Assembly: GCA_003252395.1 (NCBI GenBank)
Contig: QKEL01000008.1
Coordinates: forward strand, 186,001 to 250,000
Length of the DNA stretch: 64,000 bases
Origin: Spirochaetales bacterium
Lineage (GTDB): Bacteria > Spirochaetota > Spirochaetia > Treponematales > Treponemataceae
Reading direction: 5' to 3'
Part shown: one piece after another, positions 19,320 through 27,968 of the stretch
Layout of the letters: every line of letters starts with the position of its first letter
Position numbering within the stretch: position 1 is the stretch's first letter
Translations under genes and position numbers: made by a program
Notes under the pieces: generated by a model
The model's input: the letters and a program-made list of their open reading frames with translations, nothing else
Databases searched by the model: none
What the model was told of the DNA's origin: nothing

Positions 19320-20735
19320 ATGGAAGAATCCCAGACTTTCAACGATTTACTGTTCCAGGCAATCATGGAACGCCAACGTATGTTCGACTCTTTTTATCTT
19401 CCGAAACTCCAGGAAGAGTATCGAATTTCGCAAAGCGCGGCAAAAACGATCAGGACCGTACTCATAAAAAAAGGGATCGTCCACGACGATCCCTACAAGT
19501 ACGACAGCAAGATCACGGAAATTCAGATACCGCCGGAAGATCATTTCACCGATACGGAAAAGGCCATGGTAATCGGCGGGCGCCTCGCGCAGTACGAAGC
19601 AATGCTCGACTACATGAATAACTACTATACCTTTACCTGCGACTTTCTCACGACAGATCGAATCGGGAAACTGGTCAACTTGAATAGGGCCTTCAGTTGG
19701 GAATCCTTTTCCACCACTTCCACCCGGGTGAATACCAAGGGCCTGGCGGATCTCGTGTATGCCCTCCGGGCGGGCAACGATCCCCTTTCCAGCAGTATCG
19801 TCAACGACGCGCTGTCGCAGCTGAGCAAATCGAGCGCCTCCATTAACAAGATACTCAAGAGTCTCACGGACTTTCACCGCGAACGGTATAAGGTGGCGGT
19901 ACGAAAGCTCGTACTCCCCGGGGCTATCATAAACCCCGCCACGTTGACTACCAATACGAGGGAAGCCGTCGCCGAGATCAAGCGCTCTTTCGCGATCAAT
20001 ATGAAGGGACAGCCCTTCTACAACGAGTTAATCGAGGAAATCCTCAAGGAAGACTACTCTCCGGACCACGCGGTTTTGCAGCAGGAACTGCTCGGGAGGC
20101 TTGCGGTAACCCAACCAGATACCGCCAAGAACGTAAAAAACGAGTCACTAAAACCGGTTCTGCTCGACGGAATCAGGATTCTCGGCGCCGTTTCGCCCCA
20201 ACTAGACGAACTCGCGGCGAAAGTGGCCGATAACCACCACATTATCGTCACGGCGGACCGAGGCTTCTTCGATAAGCTCGCGGCCATGCTCAGGAAAGCC
20301 TTCAACATCGCGGAAAAGAACCAGGATATACAGATAACCACCGTCGATCCCGTAACGCAAACGGGAAAGAGGGAAACTATCGACGTGCCATCCTTCGTGG
20401 AGGATATCCGGCACCGTTCCCGGCTGTATACCGGCTTTGCCCTAAAATCTTCGCCCGCGTACCAGAAGATCGAGGCTACCGATGAACCGGCGATTCTCGA
20501 TTTATTGACCCGGCACATCGCGGAACTGAACGTCCTTCTCAAACAATGCGCCGGGCTCGACAATTATTTCAAACAAACGGTTTCTGCCATGGACCGGGAG
20601 CGTATACGGGGCATTAAGGTGGAAATCTCGGCGCTTCGCAACAACCTGGTAAAGGCCAATCAATGCCGCGCCGAATACGCGGCCCAACTCGAGGAACAGC
20701 AACAGCTCAAGAAGCTGGGGATAACGAATGTCTAA
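19320..20735 (+). CDS. Conserved-looking hypothetical protein, 471 aa
   Basis: I do not recognise this protein. It is soluble, with no signal peptide or membrane span. The N-terminal 50 residues (YRISQSAAKTIRTVLIKKGIV) could be a winged-helix-like DNA-binding segment; the rest is largely helical, ending in a probable coiled coil (ALRNNLVKANQCRAEYAAQL, then Glu/Gln/Lys-rich). The ATG at 19320 has no ribosome site; TTGCCG (19281-19286), 17 bp and GATACT (19304-19309) would give a leaderless message. Internal ATGs at 19365 and 19380 are alternative starts. The last 8 bp overlap the start of an OppA-type binding protein gene, so the two are coupled. Confidence 0.72.
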   Translation: MEESQTFNDLLFQAIMERQRMFDSFYLPKLQEEYRISQSAAKTIRTVLIKKGIVHDDPYKYDSKITEIQIPPEDHFTDTEKAMVIGGRLAQYEAMLDYMNNYYTFTCDFLTTDRIGKLVNLNRAFSWESFSTTSTRVNTKGLADLVYALRAGNDPLSSSIVNDALSQLSKSSASINKILKSLTDFHRERYKVAVRKLVLPGAIINPATLTTNTREAVAEIKRSFAINMKGQPFYNELIEEILKEDYSPDHAVLQQELLGRLAVTQPDTAKNVKNESLKPVLLDGIRILGAVSPQLDELAAKVADNHHIIVTADRGFFDKLAAMLRKAFNIAEKNQDIQITTVDPVTQTGKRETIDVPSFVEDIRHRSRLYTGFALKSSPAYQKIEATDEPAILDLLTRHIAELNVLLKQCAGLDNYFKQTVSAMDRERIRGIKVEISALRNNLVKANQCRAEYAAQLEEQQQLKKLGITNV

Positions 20736-22347
20736 ACCCACACGCAAAATCGTACTCTTGGTAACCGCGGCGGCATGCCTTGCCGCGTGGCCCGTTTTCG
20801 CCGCGCAATCAACCTACCCTCAGGGGGAATTCGTCGCGAGCATCGCCTCTTCCCTTCCCGATTGGAGGCCCCACCGGGCGTATAACGCGGACGAGGCCCA
20901 GATTCTCACCGCGTTATACGAGGGTTTGTTCGCCTATGACCCTTACAACCTAGACCCCTTGCCCGCCCTGGCGGAGTCTTGGACGGTAAGCAAGGATGGG
21001 CTTCTGTGGACCTTCAAAATCCGCGAGAACGCCCGGTTCTCCGACGGCTCGCCCATTACGGCCGAGACCTTTCGCGCTTCCTGGCTAAACCTGCTCGATC
21101 CAGCCATAAACGCGCCCTACGCGTCCCTTTTGGACTATATAGTCGGCGCCAAGGCCTTCCGCTCGGGGAAGACTACGGATGCCGCGAGCGTGGGCATACG
21201 GGCGGTCGACGATCTCACCCTTACCGTCTCGTTGGTCGCCCCCGCCCAACATCTCCCGAAAATTCTTTGCCACCACGCCTTCAGCGCCGTGGCCCCGGTC
21301 GATTTGGCGAGGGCGCGGGAAGCCCGCGTTTCGCCGGAGTGGATTCCCCTTTCCAGCGGCCCCTTCACCGTCCAGTCCATGGACGACACGGTTATCCGGC
21401 TCGTTAAGAACCCCAACTATTGGGACGCCGAAAAGGTTGCCCTTCCCTCAGTTAAACTGGTACTGGACAAAGACGCGAAGACCCTCACGGACCGGTTCAA
21501 TACCGGCGAGATACACTGGCTTGCGGGAGCCATGTCGATCGACAAGGTGCTTGATCCACAATCCATCCACCTTACCCCCATGTTCTCCACGGAATACTTC
21601 TTTTTCCGCAGCACCTGGGGTCCCTGGCACGATCCGAGAATCCGGAACGCCTTGCTCGACGCCGTGCCCTGGGACGAGTTTCGCTCGGACTACCTCATCA
21701 AGGCGACCACCCTCGTATTTCCCATCGCGGGGTACCCGGAAATCGCCGGCATAAACGAACAGGATACCGAGGGGGCAAAGAAGCTTCTGGAGGAAGCGGG
21801 CTATGCCGACATGGCGACCATGCCTCCGTTGGTCATTCGCATTCCGGAATCGGAAACCTACAATAAACTCGCCGGCATTTTGAAGGCGGCATGGGAAAAA
21901 ATCGGGTTCACCGTGGAAATATCGGCCGAAGACTATGGCGATTATTATAACTCGCTCCGTACCGACGATTATTCGCTCGGGGTCACGTCTTGGATCGGCG
22001 ACTTCGCCGACCCCCTGACCTTTCTTGAGCTCTTCCGTCCCCATTCCAGCCTGAACGATTCAGGCTGGGACAATCCCGATTACGAAAAAATTCTGGAAGA
22101 CGCCGCGGCGATCAAGACCGTGAAGGACCGCTACGCGAAACTCGCCGAGGCGGAGAAAATACTCCTGAAAGAAGGCGTAATCCTTCCCCTCTCGCACAAT
22201 CCGGCCCTCAACGTTATCGATACCGACGGCATCGGCGGATGGTATCCGAATGCCCTAGACATCCATCCCTTTAAGTTCATTCGGTTCACGCCGAAAAAGG
22301 CCTTGCCGGGAGTGGCCATGGCCGTTTCGTCCGCCGGCGACCTTTGA
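20728..22347 (+). CDS. Oligopeptide ABC transporter substrate-binding protein (SBP_bac_5)
   Basis: A 539-aa extracytoplasmic solute-binding protein of the OppA/DppA type, which delivers peptides or similar ligands to an ABC permease. Family landmarks include LYEGLFAYDP, LAESWTVSKDGLLWTFKIRE and ARFSDGSPITAE in the N-terminal lobe and late motifs such as WIGDFADP. The N-terminus (MSKPTRKIVLLVTAAACLAAWPVFAA, split here as MSKPTRK, IVLLVTAAAC, LAAWPVFAA) can be read either as a type I signal cut after VFA or as a lipoprotein signal with Cys17. No permease or ATPase gene is adjacent, so it is an orphan component. Its start overlaps the end of the upstream unknown gene by 8 bp. Confidence 0.88.
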   Translation: MSKPTRKIVLLVTAAACLAAWPVFAAQSTYPQGEFVASIASSLPDWRPHRAYNADEAQILTALYEGLFAYDPYNLDPLPALAESWTVSKDGLLWTFKIRENARFSDGSPITAETFRASWLNLLDPAINAPYASLLDYIVGAKAFRSGKTTDAASVGIRAVDDLTLTVSLVAPAQHLPKILCHHAFSAVAPVDLARAREARVSPEWIPLSSGPFTVQSMDDTVIRLVKNPNYWDAEKVALPSVKLVLDKDAKTLTDRFNTGEIHWLAGAMSIDKVLDPQSIHLTPMFSTEYFFFRSTWGPWHDPRIRNALLDAVPWDEFRSDYLIKATTLVFPIAGYPEIAGINEQDTEGAKKLLEEAGYADMATMPPLVIRIPESETYNKLAGILKAAWEKIGFTVEISAEDYGDYYNSLRTDDYSLGVTSWIGDFADPLTFLELFRPHSSLNDSGWDNPDYEKILEDAAAIKTVKDRYAKLAEAEKILLKEGVILPLSHNPALNVIDTDGIGGWYPNALDIHPFKFIRFTPKKALPGVAMAVSSAGDL

Positions 22348-22373
22348 CCATGAACCTTAAATTATGATATAAT
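22344..22373 (+). promoter_or_regulatory. carD promoter, apparently giving a leaderless mRNA
   Basis: TTGACC (22344-22349), overlapping the stop of the OppA-type gene, an 18-bp spacer and a perfect TATAAT (22368-22373). The ATG of carD begins 10 nt after the -10 box, so transcription should start within about 3 nt of it. GTGAGGG lies too close to the ATG to work as a normal ribosome site. Confidence 0.8.
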
Positions 22374-22382
22374 GTGAGGGTT

Positions 22383-23006
22383 ATGACTCAGGAAACCACC
22401 TTTTCGGTTAATCAAAAGATCGTCTACCCCAGCCAGGGCGTGGGCCGCATTATGGAAATCAAGGAAAAACAGTTCAAGAACGAACCGGTGATGTATTACG
22501 TCATCTACCTTGACGTGTCCGACATGACGGTCATGGTGCCCGTGGCGAAGGCGGAAGATCTCGGCATTCGCGCCATCGTTTCCCGCGAGGAAGCGCAACG
22601 AGCCCTCGAACTGATCTCGGAGGATTTTGAGCCCATTCCTTCCGACTGGAAGCTCCGCTACCAGATCAACCTGGACCTTTTAAAGAAAGGCAGCGTGATC
22701 GATATCGCGACCATCGTTCGGTCGCTCTATCACCGCAGTAAGGTTAAGGAGTTGCCCATCCTCGAGCGCAAGCTGTACGATTCTGCCCGAAAGCTCCTGG
22801 AAGACGAAATTACCTACGCCCTCGAACTGCCCCGCGAGGAAGTTGAGGCCCTGATTCATACCCATCTCGAGCCTTTCGGAGTCCCTGAGCCCAGGGCCGG
22901 CAAGGAATCCAGAGTGTCTTCGGACGACGATGAAGACGAGTTTATGGACGAAGACCTTTCCGCCGATTCCGAAGCCGACGACGGGGACGACGAAGGCGAC
23001 GACTGA
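22383..23006 (+). CDS. CarD/CdnL-family RNA polymerase-binding regulator
   Basis: A 207-aa regulator. The N-terminal Tudor-like RNA polymerase-interacting domain is clear (FSVNQKIVYPSQGVGRIMEI at about 7-26, then YYVIYLDVSDMTVMVPV). The helical C-terminal DNA-binding domain follows (about 80-165). Family members bind the RNAP beta subunit and stabilise open complexes at promoters. Unusually, the protein ends in about 30 very acidic residues (from SSDDDEDEF on), which is not needed for the core fold. It is the first gene of a carD-ispD-ispF unit, the typical arrangement in spirochaetes and several other phyla. Confidence 0.93.
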   Translation: MTQETTFSVNQKIVYPSQGVGRIMEIKEKQFKNEPVMYYVIYLDVSDMTVMVPVAKAEDLGIRAIVSREEAQRALELISEDFEPIPSDWKLRYQINLDLLKKGSVIDIATIVRSLYHRSKVKELPILERKLYDSARKLLEDEITYALELPREEVEALIHTHLEPFGVPEPRAGKESRVSSDDDEDEFMDEDLSADSEADDGDDEGDD

Positions 23007-23010
23007 TCCG

Positions 23011-23730
23011 ATGGGTCACGCGCTGATCCTTACCGCCGCCGGAAGCTCTACGCGTATGGGCGGCCCCGTCAAAAAAGAATACCTGCCCTTCGGCGGCGAG
23101 AAGGGCGTAACCGTCCTTTCAGCGTCCCTTCACGCCTTTCTTTCCACCTCGATTTTTTCGCTTACCGTCATTACCGTTCCGGAAAACGGCGAATCTGAAG
23201 CCAGATCCGTGCTCGCCCGGGATTCGCGCCTCGCGCCGCTTATCGAAGGCGCCCGGAGCAAAAGCCGTCTGCTCTTCGTTCCCGGGGGAAAAACCCGCCA
23301 GGCATCCATCCTTCAGGGTTTGGAAGCGATATATCGCTTTGCCCGCGAGGGGGAAATTGAGATGCCCGAAGACGTGCTCGTTCACGACGCGGCGCGCCCG
23401 TGGATTACCCGAGCCGTGATTGACCGCGTAATCGAGACGGTAGCGGCCCATGGGGCTGCCGTTCCCGGAATCGTGCCGACGGACACCCAAAAAGAAGTTG
23501 ACGGAAACGGCCGCATCGTGCGCCATCTCGCGCGCTCGAGCCTTTCAGCGGTACAGACGCCCCAGGGGTTCAAGTTCGAGCAATTGCTCGAAGCCCACCG
23601 GTCCGCCGCTTACGACGGCAACGAATACACCGATGACACGGAAATTTGGGGCCGTTACGTCGGCGAAGCGTACGTGTGCCCGGGAGACCCGGCAAACCGA
23701 AAGATTACCTATAAGGAAGACCTGCGATGA
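23011..23730 (+). CDS. ispD: 2-C-methyl-D-erythritol 4-phosphate cytidylyltransferase
   Basis: A 239-aa MEP-pathway enzyme that couples CTP to methylerythritol phosphate on the way to isoprenoids. The CTP-binding loop LTAAGSSTRMGGPVKKEYLP (residues 7-26) contains the expected Arg and Lys. VLVHDAARPWIT and TDTQKEV are family landmarks. I chose the ATG at 23011, 5 bp after the carD stop; no strong ribosome site precedes it, so translation may be coupled to carD. The frame runs upstream to 22930, but only through antiphase carD sequence. Its stop overlaps ispF by 4 bp. Confidence 0.94.
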   Translation: MGHALILTAAGSSTRMGGPVKKEYLPFGGEKGVTVLSASLHAFLSTSIFSLTVITVPENGESEARSVLARDSRLAPLIEGARSKSRLLFVPGGKTRQASILQGLEAIYRFAREGEIEMPEDVLVHDAARPWITRAVIDRVIETVAAHGAAVPGIVPTDTQKEVDGNGRIVRHLARSSLSAVQTPQGFKFEQLLEAHRSAAYDGNEYTDDTEIWGRYVGEAYVCPGDPANRKITYKEDLR

Positions 23731-24203
23731 TCCGCGTCGGCCTCGGCTACGACCTTCATAGACTCGTGGAAGGGCGCCCGTTGGTGCTCGGGGGAGTGAC
23801 CATCCCCTTTGATCGGGGAGAGGACGGCCATTCCGACGGCGACGCGCTTCTCCATGCCATTACCGACGCGCTGCTCGGCGCTTCCGGGCTTGGGGACATA
23901 GGCGAGTTTTTTCCGCCGTCCGACGAGAAATGGAAGGGAGCCGATTCGCGCGCGCTGCTTCAGGCCGCCTGGTCCGAAGCCCGGGACGCGGGGTGGCGAA
24001 TAGAAAACCTCGATGCGGTGATTGCCCTGCAAGCCCCGAAATTCCTGCCCTGGAGACAGGCGGTGCGCGATTCGATAGCCGGCGTACTCGAGATTGATGG
24101 CGAACGGGTCTTCGTTAAGGCCAAAACAGGCGAAGGGCTCGGGCCCGTGGGGAAAAGCGAGGCGGTGGAAGCGTGGGCGACGTGCCTTCTTTCGAGGGAA
24201 TGA
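23727..24203 (+). CDS. ispF: 2-C-methyl-D-erythritol 2,4-cyclodiphosphate synthase
   Basis: A 158-aa enzyme of the MEP pathway that cyclises CDP-methylerythritol 2-phosphate, releasing CMP. Zinc ligands Asp9 and His11 (GYDLHRL) and His43 (SDGDALLHAITDALLGA) are present, as is the C-terminal KAKTGEGLGPVGKSEA motif. The length is normal. It overlaps ispD by 4 bp (ATGA). The pair is separate here, unlike the fused IspDF of some proteobacteria. Convergent with the SpiroCoCo gene, with only 16 bp between stops. Confidence 0.96.
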   Translation: MIRVGLGYDLHRLVEGRPLVLGGVTIPFDRGEDGHSDGDALLHAITDALLGASGLGDIGEFFPPSDEKWKGADSRALLQAAWSEARDAGWRIENLDAVIALQAPKFLPWRQAVRDSIAGVLEIDGERVFVKAKTGEGLGPVGKSEAVEAWATCLLSRE

Positions 24204-24219
24204 CGGTCCACCGTTCGGT

Positions 24220-27200
24220 CTATTTTTGCGGCAGTTCCAGGATCAATTCCACTTCGCCCCGGCTCAACTGGAAAACCCGGGCAATTTCGTCCACTTTCCA
24301 CCCTTGATGCGCCAGTTTAATCACGTTCTCCCTGATGCCGAGGGCGGGGGCGCCCTTTGATTTCGTAGCGGGACCGCCCTCTTTCATGATCGCGCCGAGG
24401 AGTTTCAATTGATCCTGAGACTGTTTCGATATTTCCTCAAGCCTCGTCTCGGTACGGGCAAGCCATTCCCGGGCGGTCTGCATTTTTTCCGTACGGGTTT
24501 CCACGTCTGACAGCACGTCGTCGAGCGCCGTTAGCTTCTCGAGCAGGGATTCGGTCTTATCGCGGTGAGCGAGGAGGATATCCATGTTTTTCTTCGCCGA
24601 TTCAAGCTCAGCGGGAATCGCGGACATTTCCTTTCGGTAGGTCGCGAGGGCGGATTCGAGCCCCTTGAGGCTGTCGAAGGCCTTGTCCACGCCGCTGACG
24701 GTTTGGTCAAGCACCGCCGATTTTTTCTCGAGCCGGTCATAACGCCCGTTTACCTCGGTCACGGTTTCCTCGAACCGGCGGAGCTGTACCTGCCACTGCT
24801 GCAGGTCGTCGTCGGTGCTCGTGAATTCCGAAAGCTTGCGGTCGATGGAGTCGGAAAGGCCCAAAAGCTTCGTAAAGTCGGTCTCGAGAATGTCGATTCG
24901 CTTTTTTTCCGCCAGGAAACGAGCGAGCTTTTGGCTGGATTCCTCTTCCATTTTGCGTACTTTCTGATACTGCTGTTCCAGGGTCGACATGGTTTCCCGG
25001 TATACGTCGAGCCGGGAAAGCTCGCCCTTGAGGCTCTCGATGCCGTTTTCCAGCGTCGCGCGCAATTCCTCCGCCCGGTCGAATACCCGGGTTTGGGCAA
25101 TGAACGCTTTTTGCTTTTTATCGATCTCTTCGAGGGTTTGCGCCAGGGATCCGGTTTCGGACTGCAACTTTTGCATGAGCCGTTCGCGGGTTTGCTCGAC
25201 CTGTTCCCGTATTTCCTGGACGGAGCCGGTAATGCGGCGGATCTGCTCGTCGGTCTCCGCGCCCGTTTCCCGGATGCGCTTGGAGGTCTCGGCGGTCATG
25301 GCCTCGTAAGATCGAGAGAATCCGGCGAGGGCGTCCTTTGAACGACGCTCGAGTTCACCCGAGGCCTCGGAAATCGCCTGATCGAGCGAAGCCAACCGCT
25401 CGGCGACCCGCTGGCTCTCCGTATCCGCCTTCGTAAGGTATTCGCGGAATTTTGTCTGCCATACGGTATCCACGTCGGCGATGGAAGCGTCGGCGGAATT
25501 CCGCAGCTCGTCCACGCGTTCCTCGAGAGAAGCCTGCGCCTCTTCCAGACGCTGGGCGTTTTTCTGCTGCCATGCGGCGAATTCGCCCCGAATCGATGCG
25601 ACCTGCGATTCCGCGTCGTTCTTGGACGCCTCGATGGACTCGGCGAATTCGCGGGTACGGCTCTCGATTTCCTGTTCCTGGCGCCGAAGCAGTTCCTGAA
25701 CGGAAAGCCGATGGGCCTGAAATTCGTTTTGCGCGCCGGCGTCGGCCGCTTTTCGGGCTTCCTCGAAGTCCGAACGAAGCTGATTGGAGAAGTCCAGTAT
25801 GGACTGATCGCTGGCCGTAATGCGATTGCGGAGCGTCGTTTCCACGGCGACGATCTGTTCTTCCAACCTCGTCGTTTGGGTGCGGTACTGCTCGGTAATG
25901 GCGGCGAGCCGCTCCTTTACCTCCGCGCCGGATTCGTTGGCGAGGCTGTCCAGGCGGCCATCCACGTCTTCTTTCCACCGTTCCAGGGCGGCGCCGATTT
26001 CCTCGTTCCGCTTGGCCAGATCGGCGAAGAAATCGTCCTCGAATATCTTAAGCCGCTCCGATACGTTGTCGTAGGCGCGCGCCTTCAGTTCGTTCAATCC
26101 GCTTTCGAGTTCCTGCATGCGTCCAGCGAGGGTATCGGAAGCCGCGTTGAGGCGTCGAGAGAACTCTTCCTGGCGGGCTTCTTGGGATACGGCGTACTCG
26201 TCGAAGGCGCCGGTAACCTTGCGTTCCGTGGCTTCCAAGGCCGATCGGAGGGCGGTATCGAGCCGTTCCGCGTCGCCGATAAGCCCGTCGAAGCGGCCGA
26301 GGCGCACTTCGGTTTCCCGGGCGAACACGTCGAGCCGCCCGTCAATGCGCGCGATCACTTCGTCGGAACGGGAACGAGCCCCGTTAAGGCCCTCGGCGAG
26401 CGTTTCAGAGAGGGCGCCCAGGCGTTCCGAGATTTCCCGGGCGCTTTCCTCGGCGGAGCGGGCGAGTTCCGCTACGGAACGCTCGGTGCCAGACTTGAGC
26501 TCAGCGAGGGTTTTATGGCTTTCGGCGGCGGCGGCCTCCAGCGATGCGCCCGATTTCGCGATTAGCTCGTCAACGCGCGCGGTAAGCTCCGACTCAACCC
26601 CGGTAAGGCGCATTTCGAATTCCGCCTCGATCCGGGAAGCCTCTTCCGCGGCGGCGGCGGCGGCGGCGGCAAGCGCGCCGTCGACCTTTCGGCCGATCTC
26701 CCCGAGGGACTGTCCGGACCTGCCGTCAAGTTCGGCGATCTTCGAATCAAGGTCTGAGGCAAGTTCCTTGACCGAGGAAACGGAAGCGCTTTCGGTTTCG
26801 CGCAGGCGCCGCTCCAGGTTACGCGACAGTTCCTCCAGGGATTCCAGGGAACGGGCGTCGATTGCGCCGATCCGCTCTTCCAGGGAAGCGTTCAGATCGG
26901 AGAAAGAATTTTCGAGGGACTGCTGCAGTCCGCGATACGCCGAATCGAGCTCGTCGGACCGGCTTTCGGCCAGGCTCCGCATGGACGAGACGCGCTCCTC
27001 GGCGGCGGCGATTCCGTCTCGGGTATGGGCGTCGAGATTCCGCATTTCCGCCCTGGTCGCCTCGAGAAATTCCTGGGCTTCGGACCGCCACTGAGACTGA
27101 AAGGTTTTTATCTCCTGCTGTACCGTCGCGATGCGTTCCTTGAGGCTCTCGTGGAGCTGGACGGACTTTTCTTCCGCCGCCTGTTTGTACTTCGCGAGCC

Positions 27201-27936
27201 GCTCGTTCGCCTGTTCCCTGAGCTTCGCGAAAGCCGCGTCTTCCAGGGCGTCGGCCTTCTTCGCCGCCTCGTGCAGGGCCTTTTGATACAGGTCCTTGAG
27301 CTGTTCCGAAGCCTTCGCGAGGTGGGCCTCTCCCTCGGCGTGGGCGCGGTTAACCCGTGCTTCCATGGCCGATACCGAGGCGCCCGTGGCCGCGAGCACG
27401 TCATCGTGTATCTTTGAAAGGCTCTCCCGGTTCGCCTCCGCGAAACGCGATTCCAAAGCCGGTATGGCCGCTTCGATCTCCTCGAGCTGTCGCCGGGACG
27501 CCATGAGTTTTTTTGCCAATCCGTCGGCGAAATCGGACTCGCCTCGGATACGGGATAGATTCGTTTCGACGAGGGTCGTCATTTCGATGAGCTGCTTAAC
27601 GGTAGCGTCGTACCGCTCGACCTGCTTTCCGAAGGATTCCACCGCCTTGGTACGCTCGAGCAGTTCGGTTTCCCGGCGGTCAAGGTCCTCGCGGATCGTT
27701 TCCAGGCGTTTCACCGCGGCAACGGCCTTCGTTTGCTGCACTTCAAGGGAAATCGACTTTTCCTCTAGGACCGCGGCGCGTTCCTTCACGAAGGCGTCCA
27801 GCTCATCCTTGAGACGATCCCCGAATTTTTTGACCTTCTCGAGAGAGCGGTTATTCTTGTCCAACTGCCGGAAGAGCAGGACCATCACGAAACAGATCGC
27901 GACGGTTAAAATATTTCCGGGAGTAAAAAAATCCAT
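24220..27936 (-). CDS. Giant membrane-anchored coiled-coil protein (SpiroCoCo-type)
   Basis: A 1238-aa protein that is almost entirely coiled coil. One N-terminal membrane span (about residues 8-23, ILTVAICFVMVLLF) should anchor it with the long rod in the cytoplasm. The rod runs from about 25 to 1180 in imperfect heptads rich in Glu, Arg, Ala and Leu, with an Ala8 tract coded by a GGC repeat at 26648-26670. The C-terminal 45 residues (GIRENVIKLAHQGWKVDEIA, then RVFQLSRGEVELIL) look like a small helix-turn-helix. Spirochaetes carry giant coiled-coil proteins of this kind; a cytoskeletal or cell-shape role is plausible but inferred. It is the last gene of the TPR-OMP-ExbB-ExbD-TonB-HAD run. 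Confidence 0.8.
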   Translation of the reverse strand: MDFFTPGNILTVAICFVMVLLFRQLDKNNRSLEKVKKFGDRLKDELDAFVKERAAVLEEKSISLEVQQTKAVAAVKRLETIREDLDRRETELLERTKAVESFGKQVERYDATVKQLIEMTTLVETNLSRIRGESDFADGLAKKLMASRRQLEEIEAAIPALESRFAEANRESLSKIHDDVLAATGASVSAMEARVNRAHAEGEAHLAKASEQLKDLYQKALHEAAKKADALEDAAFAKLREQANERLAKYKQAAEEKSVQLHESLKERIATVQQEIKTFQSQWRSEAQEFLEATRAEMRNLDAHTRDGIAAAEERVSSMRSLAESRSDELDSAYRGLQQSLENSFSDLNASLEERIGAIDARSLESLEELSRNLERRLRETESASVSSVKELASDLDSKIAELDGRSGQSLGEIGRKVDGALAAAAAAAAEEASRIEAEFEMRLTGVESELTARVDELIAKSGASLEAAAAESHKTLAELKSGTERSVAELARSAEESAREISERLGALSETLAEGLNGARSRSDEVIARIDGRLDVFARETEVRLGRFDGLIGDAERLDTALRSALEATERKVTGAFDEYAVSQEARQEEFSRRLNAASDTLAGRMQELESGLNELKARAYDNVSERLKIFEDDFFADLAKRNEEIGAALERWKEDVDGRLDSLANESGAEVKERLAAITEQYRTQTTRLEEQIVAVETTLRNRITASDQSILDFSNQLRSDFEEARKAADAGAQNEFQAHRLSVQELLRRQEQEIESRTREFAESIEASKNDAESQVASIRGEFAAWQQKNAQRLEEAQASLEERVDELRNSADASIADVDTVWQTKFREYLTKADTESQRVAERLASLDQAISEASGELERRSKDALAGFSRSYEAMTAETSKRIRETGAETDEQIRRITGSVQEIREQVEQTRERLMQKLQSETGSLAQTLEEIDKKQKAFIAQTRVFDRAEELRATLENGIESLKGELSRLDVYRETMSTLEQQYQKVRKMEEESSQKLARFLAEKKRIDILETDFTKLLGLSDSIDRKLSEFTSTDDDLQQWQVQLRRFEETVTEVNGRYDRLEKKSAVLDQTVSGVDKAFDSLKGLESALATYRKEMSAIPAELESAKKNMDILLAHRDKTESLLEKLTALDDVLSDVETRTEKMQTAREWLARTETRLEEISKQSQDQLKLLGAIMKEGGPATKSKGAPALGIRENVIKLAHQGWKVDEIARVFQLSRGEVELILELPQK

Positions 27937-27968
27937 GCCGTGCCGTCCCTCATTTTAGCAATATGGGG

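Noticed and set aside
26648-26670. GGC trinucleotide repeat as a phase-variation site
   Set aside because: It is a triplet repeat in frame coding for alanine, so length changes would not shift the frame of the coiled-coil protein.
26117-27094. Ser/Arg-rich open frame antisense to the coiled-coil gene
   Set aside because: The low-complexity protein is the mirror of a Glu/Ala-rich coiled coil; no independent evidence.
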